A DNA stretch of 64,000 bases. Origin: G963422445 sp963422445. Lineage in GTDB: Bacteria; Pseudomonadota; Alphaproteobacteria; Thalassobaculales; Thalassobaculaceae. The notes below the pieces were generated by a model. That model was not told the DNA's origin. It did no database searches and was given only the letters and a program-made list of their open reading frames with translations. The position numbers and the translations under genes are program-made. The DNA is taken from NCBI GenBank assembly GCA_963422445.2, contig OY729512.2, positions 1,054,001 to 1,118,000 on the forward strand, written 5' to 3'. Every line of letters begins with the position of its first letter. Position 1 is the stretch's first letter. Positions 28,156 through 37,051 of the stretch are shown one piece after another.

Positions 28156-28926
28156 TCAATGGATGTTAGCCCAGATCTTACGCTTGCTGACATAGAGCAG
28201 GCTGGTCATGATCAACAAGAAGATAATGGCCTTGACCCCAGTCTGCTTGCGCTCTTCGAGATTGGGCTCACTTGCCCAAGCCAGGAACGTGGTGACATCG
28301 TGCGCCTGTTGCGCCACCGTCGCTCCGGTGCCATCTGCAAACTCGACGCCGTCATCGGAGAGCGGAGGCGGCATTGCGATCTGATGGCCCGGGAAATAGG
28401 CATTGTAGGTCATGCCTTCGGCAATGGCGATGTTCGTCGGGGCGTCCGCATATCCGGTCATCAGCGCGTAGAGATAATTGGCGCCATCGGGACGTGCCTC
28501 GACCATCAGTGAAAGATCTGGAGGCAACGCACCGTTGTTGCTGGCCCGCGCTGCGTTGTTATTGGCGAAGGGCGGCGGGATCCGGTCGGCCGGCACGCCC
28601 GGCCGACTAAACATCTCACCGTCTTCGTCCGGACCATCTTCGATGTCATACTCGCTGGCGATCGCCTTGATTTCCGTCTCGGAAAAACCGAGATCGGCCA
28701 GATTCCGGAAAGCGATGTAATTCAGCGAGTGGCAGCTGGAGCAGACGTCTCTGTACACTTGGAAGCCGCGCTGCAAGGCTGCGCGGTCGAAGGTGCCGAA
28801 CAAGCCGCCAAACGACCAGTCCTGTCCCGGCATATCAATGCTGGTTTCTGCGGCGCGACCCGGAGCCGTCGCCATGCCGAGGGTGATCAGCACTGCCAGA
28901 GCAGCTAAGAGTTGACGCGCGCCCAT
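28156..28926 (-). CDS. petC: Cytochrome c1 of the bc1 complex
   Basis: A 256-residue protein with a signal peptide (residues 1-25), the heme c site CSSCH, the conserved region RNLADLGFSE, and a C-terminal membrane anchor (AIIFLLIMTSLLYVSKRK). The Met heme ligand is probably in AMPPPLSDDG. It takes electrons from the Rieske protein to cytochrome c in the periplasm. Its ATG shares a base with the TGA of cytochrome b (TGATG), so it is the last gene of a fbcFBC-type operon. Confidence 0.95.
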   Translation of the reverse strand: MGARQLLAALAVLITLGMATAPGRAAETSIDMPGQDWSFGGLFGTFDRAALQRGFQVYRDVCSSCHSLNYIAFRNLADLGFSETEIKAIASEYDIEDGPDEDGEMFSRPGVPADRIPPPFANNNAARASNNGALPPDLSLMVEARPDGANYLYALMTGYADAPTNIAIAEGMTYNAYFPGHQIAMPPPLSDDGVEFADGTGATVAQQAHDVTTFLAWASEPNLEERKQTGVKAIIFLLIMTSLLYVSKRKIWANIH

Positions 28927-30185
28927 CACGCTTTCTCCTTCGGCGCTGCCGCCGGCGCGGCCATGGATCCGGACCCTGAGCCCAGTACGGGCTGGCTTAT
29001 GCTGCGCGGCAACGGTTTCGGTATCTCGAAGATTGAAAGACCCGGCAACAGAATCAGGAAGTGGAAGAAATAGTACAAGGTGCCAATCCGGGACAGTATC
29101 ACGTAGATGCCTTCGGGCGGCTTGGCGCCGAGATAGGCGAGCATCGCGCAATCGGCGACCAGAACCCAGAAGAAGATCCTGAAGATTGGCCGGAAACTGC
29201 CGCTGCGCACCGGTGAGCGGTCAAGCCAGGGCAGGATGAACAACACGCCAATTGACGCGAACATGGCCAAGACGCCGGTCAACTTGTCGGGGATAGCCCG
29301 CAGAATCGCGTAGAACGGCAGGAAGTACCATTCCGGAACGATGTTCGCCGGGGTAACCAGCGGATTGGCCGGGATGTAGTTGTCGGGATGCCCCATCGAG
29401 TTCGGCAGAAAGAACACGACCGCCGCGAAGAGCACTAGAAACATGCTCAGTCCGAACATGTCCTTCACGGTGTAGTAGGGGTGGAACGGGATTGAATCCT
29501 GCTTGCCGCGGACATCGATGCCAAGCGGGTTGTTGGATCCGAAGCGATGCAGAGCCACCAGATGCAGCACGACCACGCCGACGATCACGAACGGCAACAG
29601 GTAATGGAGCGAATAGAACCGGTTGAGGGTCGGATTGTCGACCGAGAACCCGCCCCACAACAGGGTCACGATCCAGTCGCCGACCAATGGAAGCGCGGAG
29701 AACAGGTTGGTGATGACAGTTGCGCCCCAGAAGCTCATCTGTCCCCAGGGCAGAACATAGCCCATGAAGGCGGTCGCCATCATCAGCAACAGGATGACGA
29801 CGCCAAGGATCCAGAGCAGTTCGCGCGGGGCCTTGTAGGATCCGTAATACATCCCCCGGAAGATATGGATATAGACGACGATGAAGAAGAAACTCGCGCC
29901 GTTGGCGTGGATGTAGCGAACGAGCCAGCCATAGTTGACGTCGCGCATGATACGCTCGACCGACTGGAACGCGTAATCGACATGCGGCGTGTAATGCATC
30001 GCCAGTACGATTCCGCTTACCAGCATGATGACCAGAACGATGCCGGCCAGCGAGCCGAAGTTCCACCAGTAGTTCAGGTTCTTTGGCGTCGGGTATTCAT
30101 GCAACTCGTGGTGCATGAAGGTGAAGATTGGCAGGCGGTGATCAATCCACCTGACGAGCGGATTGGAGAATTTTGGGCCACTCAT
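28926..30185 (-). CDS. petB: Cytochrome b of the bc1 complex
   Basis: A 419-residue integral membrane protein with eight predicted helices. The heme b ligands lie in GWLVRYIHANGASFFF with the following YIHIFRGMYYG, and in SLHYLLPFVIVG with VLHLVALHRFG. The quinol-oxidation motif PEWYFLPFYAILRAIP is present. I chose ATG 30185 over the upstream TTG. The C-terminal tail is rich in Ala, Pro and Ser, as in other alphaproteobacteria. It follows the Rieske gene by 11 bases. Confidence 0.96.
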   Translation of the reverse strand: MSGPKFSNPLVRWIDHRLPIFTFMHHELHEYPTPKNLNYWWNFGSLAGIVLVIMLVSGIVLAMHYTPHVDYAFQSVERIMRDVNYGWLVRYIHANGASFFFIVVYIHIFRGMYYGSYKAPRELLWILGVVILLLMMATAFMGYVLPWGQMSFWGATVITNLFSALPLVGDWIVTLLWGGFSVDNPTLNRFYSLHYLLPFVIVGVVVLHLVALHRFGSNNPLGIDVRGKQDSIPFHPYYTVKDMFGLSMFLVLFAAVVFFLPNSMGHPDNYIPANPLVTPANIVPEWYFLPFYAILRAIPDKLTGVLAMFASIGVLFILPWLDRSPVRSGSFRPIFRIFFWVLVADCAMLAYLGAKPPEGIYVILSRIGTLYYFFHFLILLPGLSIFEIPKPLPRSISQPVLGSGSGSMAAPAAAPKEKA

Positions 30186-30196
30186 CAATCAGTTCC

Positions 30197-30727
30197 TCAT
30201 CCGATCCGAATCACCGTGTCAGAGATGTACTCATAGGGCGGCACCTCAAGGTTGGCCGGGGCCGGTCCCTTGCGGATGCGGCCGGAGATATCGTAGTGCG
30301 AGCCGTGACAGGGGCAGAACCATCCATCCCAATCGCCGCGGACATCGGTGGTTTTCTGACCGAGCGGTACGCAGCCAAGATGAGTGCAGATACCGACCAG
30401 GACCAGGATCTCCGGCCGCTGCGTCCGATCCGCATCGGTCTGCGGATCCGGTAGGTCGTCAAGTTCGACCTCGCCGGCCTCGGCGATTTCCGCTGCGGTG
30501 CGGTGACGTACGAACACCGGCTTGCCGCGCCAGACGACGGTTACCGACATGCCCTCTTCAATGCCGGAGATATCGAACTCTGTCGATGCCAGAGCCAGGG
30601 TATCCGCGGCTGGGTTCATCTGGTCGATGAACGGCCATGTGGCGCAGGCGGCGCCTACGGCTCCCATTGTGGCGCTGGCGACATGAATGAAGTCGCGCCG
30701 GGTAGCACCGTCTTGAGTGTCAGCCAT
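30197..30727 (-). CDS. petA: Rieske iron-sulfur subunit of the bc1 complex
   Basis: A 176-residue protein. The N-terminus carries a twin-arginine type signal anchor (TRRDFIHVASATMG). The [2Fe-2S] ligands are in CTHLGCVPLG and CPCHGSHYD, followed by GPAPANLEVPPY. It is the first gene of the operon with cytochromes b and c1. The start at 30727 (MADTQDG) is chosen because the longer frame lacks the usual N-terminus. Confidence 0.95.
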   Translation of the reverse strand: MADTQDGATRRDFIHVASATMGAVGAACATWPFIDQMNPAADTLALASTEFDISGIEEGMSVTVVWRGKPVFVRHRTAAEIAEAGEVELDDLPDPQTDADRTQRPEILVLVGICTHLGCVPLGQKTTDVRGDWDGWFCPCHGSHYDISGRIRKGPAPANLEVPPYEYISDTVIRIG

Positions 30728-30926
30728 CGAGTCTAGCCTTTTCCCTTTCAGAGGCGCACAGCTACGCCGTGACACGCTGCTTGCGCAACTTGCCCGGGTC
30801 ACCAGTGCGACAGGTCGTCACGATACCATACCGCATGGTCTCGCACGCGGCACCGTGATCCTATACTTCAGTGATCTCGAAATTGCAAAGAATCACGTTA
30901 TGTGCCATCAAAATTTGGAGTCGCCC

Positions 30927-31367
30927 ATGCGCCTGGCACTCTTTCAACCTGATATTCCCCAGAATACCGGGACCATCATGCGGCTTGCCGCATGTTTCGG
31001 CGTTCGGCTGGAAATTATTGAACCCTGTGGTTTCATCCTTTCGGATTCGCGCCTGAAGCGGGCCGGCCTTGACTATGCGGATCGCGCAGTCGTGACCCGC
31101 TACCCATCTTGGGATGCCTTCATGTCTGAAGACTGCGGGCGGTTGATCCTGATGACGACAATGGGGACGGTATCGCTTGCGGATTTCCATTTCGAAAGCA
31201 ATGACAGGATCTTGTTTGGTGCTGAATCTTCGGGCGCGCCGCCTCATGTCCATGAGGCCTCCGACAACCGGGTCCGGGTTCCGATGCGCGATGGCATGCG
31301 GTCGCTCAATGTTGCGGTCTGTGCCGGTATCGTGCTGTGGGAAGCGCTTCGGCAAACCAGTGGATAG
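30927..31367 (+). CDS. trmL: tRNA (cytidine/uridine-34-2'-O)-methyltransferase
   Basis: A 146-residue SPOUT-family enzyme that methylates the wobble ribose of certain leucine tRNAs. Conserved motifs: FQPDIPQNTGTIMRLAA, GFILSDSRLKRAGLDY, ILFGAESSGAP and the knot region VRVPMRDGMRSLNVAVCAG. It is divergent from the bc1 operon. ATG 30927 gives the standard N-terminus. Confidence 0.93.
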   Translation: MRLALFQPDIPQNTGTIMRLAACFGVRLEIIEPCGFILSDSRLKRAGLDYADRAVVTRYPSWDAFMSEDCGRLILMTTMGTVSLADFHFESNDRILFGAESSGAPPHVHEASDNRVRVPMRDGMRSLNVAVCAGIVLWEALRQTSG

Positions 31368-31419
31368 CCCGGCTGAGACGGATGCGGCGCGGCCTGCCCA
31401 TTGAATAAATCAGTATTGA

Positions 31420-32915
31420 GAGCTTCTTGCAAAATTGCCGGCCCGACCGGTTTTTTGCCTTGTCGAGGCTGATTTTGTTGTCGAGGGCCTGGGTCTCGGG
31501 CCACCCGTGGTATGTTGTGTTTCCACAACAACAAGATACCGAGGAGGTGACCCCGATGACCCTTGGCTCGACCCTATCCGATCTCTGGCACCGATTTCAA
31601 GGGGACCTTTTCCCTGCGTTGGCCGAGGCGGTCGGTCCTCCCCTCGAGACGCACAAGCGTTTCGTGACGGCTCTCGATCTCGTCAAGGTGGAGGGCTTCG
31701 TCGATGAGGTGTGGACCGGTCCGGGTCGGCCCCGGGAGGATCGCCGGGCGCTGGCCCGCGGCGTCATCGCCAAGGCGGTATGGGGTCTGCCGACGACCCG
31801 CCACCTGATCGACAGGCTCAAGGTGGACCCGACGTTGCGCCGGCTGTGCGGCTGGTCGCGTGTCTCGGAGATCCCGCGTGAAGCGACGTTTTCGCGGGCG
31901 TTTGCCGAATGTTCGCAGTCCCGTCTTCCGGAGAGGATGCACGCGGCTCTGGTCGCAGAGACATTGGGCGATGCGCTCATCGGCCACGTGTCGCGGGACT
32001 CGACGGCCATCGAGGCCCGGGAGACGCCGGCCCCGAAGCCGAAGGCCAGGACGCCGAACCGCAAGCGCGGCCGGCCCCGCAAGGGCGCGGAGAGGACGAA
32101 GGAGCCTGGGCGTCTCGAACAGCAAGCGAACGGGATGGATCTCGATGAGAGGTTCGACGCGCTGCCGAAGGTCTGCGATCACGGGGCAAAGAAGACTGCC
32201 AAGGGGGTCCTGGAGGCCTGGTGCGGTGACAAGCTGCCTATCGACACAGCAGACTGCGGGGTGCCGCTGAGGACCGTCCTCACCTCGGCATCCGTCCATG
32301 ACAGCCCGGTCGCGATCCCGCTGGCGATGATGACCGCCGGGCGTGTGACCAATCTCTACGATCTCATGGACGCGGCCTATGATGCCAGGGAGATCTACCA
32401 GATGAGCGAACGGCTTGGCCATGTGCCGATCATCGATGTCAATCCGCGCCGGGACAAGGACCTCAAGGAGGAGCGAGACCGGGAGGCCCGGGCCCGGCGT
32501 GCAGTAGGCCATGTCGATCCCGAGACCGTGCGGGTCCGGATCCGGTCCGGTGTCGAGAGGACCAACGCCCGCCTCAAGGATGAGTGTGGCGGGCGCCATG
32601 TCCGCGTCCGCGGACATTCCAGGGTCGCCTGCCATCTCATGGTCGGCATCCTGGCCCTGGCGGCTGACCAGTTGATACGTCTCGCCGTCCCATAGCGCGG
32701 CTCCGACAACGCATGCCGACCCTTCACGGCCCTCTCGAAGAGAGTGGCCCGGAGAGGCGTGTCCCGATGTCCGCAAAGGTCCCTGTTTGGTCTCATCGTC
32801 TCTGATGAGACACCGCGAATCCATGGATTCCGACCTCCAGGTGCAGAGGTGACCGGGATCAACCGACCGATCCAGGCTCACCGGACCCTGGGAGCAGGAA
32901 TTTTGCAAGAGGTTC
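31420..32915. mobile_element. ISa copy B
   Basis: Same ends as copies A, C and D (GAGCTTCTTGCAAAATT and GAACCTCTTGCAAAATT). Flanking tetramers TTGA and TTAA differ by one base. The 3' noncoding region of about 220 bases with two hairpins (for example TCTCATC with GATGAGA near 32797-32816) is conserved. Confidence 0.87.
31556..32695 (+). CDS. ISa transposase, copy B
   Basis: A 379-residue full-length DDE transposase. GAGGAGG lies upstream of ATG 31556 with good spacing. Catalytic residues are kept: RDSTAIEARETP, MDAAYDAREIYQ and GVERTNARLKDECGG. A few residues differ from copy C (for example CGDKLPIDTAD in place of RGYKLHIDTAD). The gene could be functional. Confidence 0.85.
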   Translation: MTLGSTLSDLWHRFQGDLFPALAEAVGPPLETHKRFVTALDLVKVEGFVDEVWTGPGRPREDRRALARGVIAKAVWGLPTTRHLIDRLKVDPTLRRLCGWSRVSEIPREATFSRAFAECSQSRLPERMHAALVAETLGDALIGHVSRDSTAIEARETPAPKPKARTPNRKRGRPRKGAERTKEPGRLEQQANGMDLDERFDALPKVCDHGAKKTAKGVLEAWCGDKLPIDTADCGVPLRTVLTSASVHDSPVAIPLAMMTAGRVTNLYDLMDAAYDAREIYQMSERLGHVPIIDVNPRRDKDLKEERDREARARRAVGHVDPETVRVRIRSGVERTNARLKDECGGRHVRVRGHSRVACHLMVGILALAADQLIRLAVP

Positions 32916-32949
32916 TTAAACTATTGTTTTCAAGCTTGCTAGGCAAGGT

Positions 32950-34330
32950 CCATAAACGCTCAAAATCTCATTCGCCGCCAGTTGTCGTTCGAGGCGGGAC
33001 GTCGGAACCTTGCGGCTCTGCCGGCGCCGGATAGCTTTCCCGGCCGCTTGGCTTATGCGCGTGTGGTTTGCGAGGCTTTCGAGTTTCGCGATCCTCGCGG
33101 TCGCCTGCAGGAGACCGGGTGTCCGAGGGCGCCTGGCGGTCTTGACGGCGTTGTGCTGCCGCCTCCGGGCGCGGGATCGGATGTCAGCCGGTTTGCGGCC
33201 CCGGTTGCGTCCGCGGTCGGTGTTCCGGACCGGGTCGATCGGGTCTCGGATCTGTTCGTGCAGGTGGTCGATGATCCGGGATCGGCACGCCTGTTCAACG
33301 AACTGCTGATCGATGGGTACTTGTCCGGTCCGCCTATGGCGCGGTCAATCTGCGGGCGACGAGCTGGATCCGTGTCGGTATGACGGCGGGTGTCCGGGTA
33401 CCGGCAAAGGCGATCCGGATGTATCCGTTGACGCGGCGCTGGCGCCACCGCCCGGGTGTCGTCGACCCGGGTGTTGACCTGCCGCCGCCACCACCCTGGA
33501 CGCTGGCGCCCGGCGAGGGTCTTGACAGGGCGCACTGGGCGCAGACTGACTTCGGCAATGCGCCGGTGGGTCATGCCGCGATCGGCAAGCGTCTGATCAG
33601 GAGCGCGGCAATCCAGGCGATGGCACCGATGAAGACAGTCTTCTCGGCCGCCTGTGGCGATGAGGCTGCGGTGATGGGATACGACCGGATGATTGATCGT
33701 GCCGACGGCTGGGTGTTGACGCCGGAGACCATGCTGGTGCCGCACCGGGCGCGGACGCTGTGCCGCATGCGGGCGCAGGCGACGGTTTGGGCGATCCAGG
33801 ACGGCAGCGAGCTGAATGGTGCGACGCATCGGGCCTGCAAGGGTCTGGGCGTGATCGCGAGGACCAAAGGGTCGTTCGGCAAAGCATACGACCTTTGCGG
33901 TCAACGCCGACGGCGTGCCGCTGGGCCTTCCGCGCATCGCGTTCGAGGCACCGGACGGTCAGGCGGACACGGGACAAGAAGACGCAGCACTGGCTGCGGG
34001 GCTGGCGCGACACCAGCCGGCTGACGGCCGGTCTGGTCCGCACCCGGGTGATCGCGGTGATGGATCGGGAGAGCGATGTTATCGATCTGTTCTGCGCCTG
34101 GAGCGACGATGGCGGGGCCGACCTGCTGGTCCGCGCGACGCATGACCGAGTTCTTGATGACGGGAAAAACTGTTCGAGACGATGCGCACGGCGCACAGTG
34201 CGCTGCGCTGGAACAGTCTCGCTCTCCCGATCCCGCAAGGCCGGCAGACGGAACTCGGCTCCGAGCCGGTCCGCCGCCGATCTGGTCACGGGATTCGGGT
34301 GGATTCACTCAAGGATTCGGCAGGGTGTCA
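32950..34330 (+). pseudogene. Decayed DruA-IS4 fusion transposase
   Basis: The first part reads IRRQLSFEAGRRNLAALPAP, YARVVCEAFEFRDPRGRLQE and RLFNELLIDGYLSG, which looks like the N-terminal part of a DUF4338 (DruA) protein. An IS4/Tn5-type transposase follows: HAAIGKRLIRSAAIQAMAPM, LTPETMLVPHRART, VWAIQDGSELNGATHRACKG (first Asp) and RVIAVMDRESDVIDLFCAWS (second Asp). The centre of the DruA domain and the last catalytic region are missing and there are at least three frameshifts. Confidence 0.68.
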
Positions 34331-34453
34331 ACGCGTCCGCCATGACACCATCCGTCCGGCCAGTTGACGCCGACGAACGCGTGATTTGCGACACATCGCG
34401 ACAAATCCTGGAGAATCGTCAAACGTCCGGCTTGTTTTGTACAATGAGCAGGG

Positions 34454-34479
34454 CGCGCCCCGGCGGAAGCCGGGGCGCG
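34454..34479 (-). terminator. Strong hairpin after metY
   Basis: A perfect 11-bp stem (CGCGCCCCGGC with GCCGGGGCGCG) and a four-base loop, about ten bases beyond the metY stop on the minus strand. There is no long T tract after it, so it may act as an mRNA 3' stabiliser as well as a terminator. Confidence 0.6.
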
Positions 34480-34489
34480 ACTGGCAGCC

Positions 34490-35806
34490 CTATTCGGCTG
34501 CAATTGTGGTAGTCACGGCCTGATCTAAAGCCTGGTCGAGATCGGTGATAATATCGTCAATATGTTCAATTCCGACCGACAGCCGGACGTAGCCGTCCGA
34601 AACGCCGGTCGCCAATTGATCTTCCGGCGAGAGCTGACTGTGTGTGGTGCTGGCTGGGTGGATGGCCAGCGAGCGGGAATCGCCGATGTTCGCCACATGG
34701 TAGAACAGTTTCAGCGAATCGATGAACTTGCGCCCTGCGTCGCGCCCGGCTCCGAGATCGAAACCGACCAGACCGCCGAATCCGCCGGGCAGATAAGTGT
34801 CGGCCCGGCGCCGTGTCTCGCCGCTCTGACGGCTTGGATGAATGACCGTGTCGACGGCCGGGTGACCAGCCAGGAAATTGGCAACGGCCTGAGCGTTGCG
34901 GCTATGCTCTCGGATGCGCAACGGCAGTGTCTCCAGACCCTGGATGATTTGGAAGGCGTTGAATGGCGAGAAGGCGGCGCCAAGATCCCTCTGCAATGTG
35001 GTCCGAGCTTTGATGATATAGGCAACCGGTCCGATCGGCTTGACCGCTTCTACCCAGACCGCGCCGTGATAGGACGGATCGGGTGTGTTGAGAGCTGGTT
35101 GGCGCTCCGGAAAGTCTTCCCAGGGGAAGTTGCCGCCGTCGACGATCAACCCCCCGATCGAGGTGCCGTGTCCACCGATATACTTGGTCGTGGAATAGAC
35201 GATGACGGCGGCGCCATGATCGAACGGCCGGCACAACAGCGGCGCGGCCGTATTATCCACGACCAGCGGAATTCCGACGGACCGTCCGATCGAGGCGACT
35301 TCTGCGATGGGGAAGACATGCAGTTTCGGATTCGGAAGGGTCTCCGCGTAGTAGGCGCGGGTCCGGTCGTCGGTGGCGCGGCGAAACGCTTCGGGATCCG
35401 CCGGATCGACGAACCGGACTTCGATCCCCTGGTCTCTGAGGGTGTTCGCAAACAGGTTCCAGGTGCCGCCGTAAAGGTCGGTGGAACTCACGACGTTATC
35501 GCCGGCGCGGGCCAGATTCTGAAGCGCCATCGCGGAGGCGGCCTGACCGGAAGCGACGGCGAGCGCGGCCGCGCCGCCCTCAATCGCCGAGATCCGTCTC
35601 TCAAGTACATCACAGGTGGGATTCATGATCCGCGTATAGATATTCCCCAGTTCCTTCAGGGCGAACAGGTCGGATGCATGTTCGGTATCCCGGAACTGGT
35701 AGGATGTGGTCTGGTAGATCGGCACGGCGACCGCTCCGGTGGCCGGGTCGGAACGGAAACCGGCATGCAGAGCGAGGGTTTCCGGATTCGTGGATTCAAT
35801 GGTCAT
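34490..35806 (-). CDS. metY: O-acetylhomoserine aminocarboxypropyltransferase
   Basis: A 438-residue PLP enzyme that makes homocysteine from O-acetylhomoserine and sulfide. Motifs: ALHAGFRSDPATGAVAVPIY, YQTTSYQFRD, SGQAASAMALQNLARAGDN, VDNTAAPLLCRP and the PLP lysine in VYSTTKYIGGHGTS; the end DGYVRLSVGIEHIDDIITDL is also typical. The start is ATG 35806 (MTIESTNPETLALHAG); the longer form from 35824 is less likely. A SAM-II riboswitch precedes it, so methionine/SAM status should control it. Confidence 0.94.
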   Translation of the reverse strand: MTIESTNPETLALHAGFRSDPATGAVAVPIYQTTSYQFRDTEHASDLFALKELGNIYTRIMNPTCDVLERRISAIEGGAAALAVASGQAASAMALQNLARAGDNVVSSTDLYGGTWNLFANTLRDQGIEVRFVDPADPEAFRRATDDRTRAYYAETLPNPKLHVFPIAEVASIGRSVGIPLVVDNTAAPLLCRPFDHGAAVIVYSTTKYIGGHGTSIGGLIVDGGNFPWEDFPERQPALNTPDPSYHGAVWVEAVKPIGPVAYIIKARTTLQRDLGAAFSPFNAFQIIQGLETLPLRIREHSRNAQAVANFLAGHPAVDTVIHPSRQSGETRRRADTYLPGGFGGLVGFDLGAGRDAGRKFIDSLKLFYHVANIGDSRSLAIHPASTTHSQLSPEDQLATGVSDGYVRLSVGIEHIDDIITDLDQALDQAVTTTIAAE

Positions 35807-35900
35807 GATGGCGTGTCCCTTCACACGGTGCCAGGCGCATCAGGCCCGGCTGATAAGGTTCATGCCGCCAATGCAGGGAGCGAAGGCCGTGGCCGCGGCG

Positions 35901-35930
35901 AAAAAAAAACCGCCGCAGCGAACTGGGCGG
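35901..35930 (-). terminator. Terminator-like hairpin behind the SAM-II aptamer
   Basis: On the minus strand CCGCC (35930-35926) pairs with GGCGG (35914-35910) and is followed at once by nine T. The 3' end of the aptamer (GGCGG, about 35945-35941) could pair with the same CCGCC instead. This offers a possible antiterminator, so ligand state may switch transcription. Confidence 0.5.
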
Positions 35931-35939
35931 GCTCTTCCT

Positions 35940-35996
35940 CCGCCGCTTTAGCTGCATTTTTTATGCGCCCGCAAGCTGGTGCTCAAATCGGCGCTT
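35940..35996 (-). promoter_or_regulatory. SAM-II riboswitch upstream of metY
   Basis: Minus-strand sequence: GCGCCGATTTGAGC, then GCTTGCGGGCGC, then ATAAAAAATGCAGCTAAAGC. P1 is GCGCC with GGCGC. The order GATTTG, TTGCGG, ATAAA, GCAGCTAAA matches the SAM-II consensus (for example the metX aptamer of known structure). SAM-II elements control met genes in alphaproteobacteria. It lies about 130 bases before the metY start. Confidence 0.85.
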
Positions 35997-36178
35997 ATAT
36001 CCTGAAGATAGAGCCTGAAACCGGGAAGTCAAGGTTTTTCCGCCAGCCGTGCGACAAAAATCTCCCGATCGGCTACGATGTGGACGATCGTCAACGATCT
36101 GATGCGATATCAAATCTGAGTCGCGACGGAGCGCGGCGACCCTCGGACAGTGCGCATGAACAGGAAGGGAGCCTTGCG

Positions 36179-36937
36179 ATGCCCAACACCGCGATTGTTA
36201 CCGGTGCAGCGTCCGGTATTGGATTGGAGACGGCCCGTCATCTGCTCGATCGTGGCTGGCAGGTCTTCGGCCTCGACATCGGCAACGCTGCCTTTGCTGA
36301 CGCCGCCGCAGGACTTGCCTGCGACCGCTTCCATCCGATTTCGTGCGATGTCCGCGATGCGGCCGCGGTAGCCGGCGCAATGACGGAAATCGACGGAAAA
36401 ACCGGTACGATCAATGCCTTGATAGCCTGTGCCGGGGTGTTGCGACTCGGCCGTCTGGACGCGATGTCGACCGAGGATTTCGATCAAGTCTTTGGCGTCA
36501 ATGTTCGTGGTCTCTGGTTGTCGGCGAAAGGTGCGATGCCGTTGTTGTGCAGGGCGGCGGACGCTGGCGAACCGGCCCGGATCATCTTTCTGTCGTCGGT
36601 CTCGGCCCTCCGGCCGAAGATCGAGAGCGGCGCGTATTCGGCATCCAAGGCGGCGGTCAGCCAGCTGACTCGTGTCCTGGCGGCGGAATGTGCGGGCCAG
36701 GGTATTCTGGTGAACGCGTTGGCGCCCGGAACTGTTGATACGCCGATGGTGGCGCTCGACGTTGATGCCCGCGGCAATTGGCGCCCGTCCGGTCCATCAC
36801 CAGTCGGGCGAATCGCGCAGCCAAAGGATATCGTCAATGTGATCAGTTTTCTGCTGAGCGACGAGGCATCCTATGTCACCGGTGCCACTATTCCGGTTGA
36901 TGGCGGAACTCAGGCGGCCTTCGTTCCCCGGGGTTGA
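36179..36937 (+). CDS. SDR family oxidoreductase
   Basis: A 252-residue classical short-chain dehydrogenase. NAD(P) binding: AIVTGAASGIGLETARHLLD; then CDVRDAAAVAGAM, NALIACAGVL (usual NNAG changed to ACAG) and catalytic S/Y/K in FLSSVSALRP and GAYSASKAAVSQL. The end is VTGATIPVDGGTQAAF. The acidic residue in FGLDIG suggests NAD preference. Substrate unknown. It is divergent from metY and the start is set by AGGAAGGGA upstream of ATG 36179. Confidence 0.88.
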   Translation: MPNTAIVTGAASGIGLETARHLLDRGWQVFGLDIGNAAFADAAAGLACDRFHPISCDVRDAAAVAGAMTEIDGKTGTINALIACAGVLRLGRLDAMSTEDFDQVFGVNVRGLWLSAKGAMPLLCRAADAGEPARIIFLSSVSALRPKIESGAYSASKAAVSQLTRVLAAECAGQGILVNALAPGTVDTPMVALDVDARGNWRPSGPSPVGRIAQPKDIVNVISFLLSDEASYVTGATIPVDGGTQAAFVPRG

Positions 36938-37051
36938 GCGGGACTGCCGCCCCGACCCCGAGGACTGATGAAAACCGTCTGACAATCACACGCTTCAAGG
37001 GCGGCCGGTAATCTGTTTGGGGCTCGCGGCGGAGCGTCCGGGGTCCGCTGC

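Noticed and set aside
31574..32908. 444-residue frames antisense to ISa transposases (also at 16305 and 40951)
   Set aside because: They repeat in each ISa copy as shadows of the GC-rich transposase and show no domain.
34562..36937. 791-residue open frame on the plus strand
   Set aside because: The first 540 residues are antisense to metY and its leader. Only the last 252 residues (from 36179) are a real SDR.
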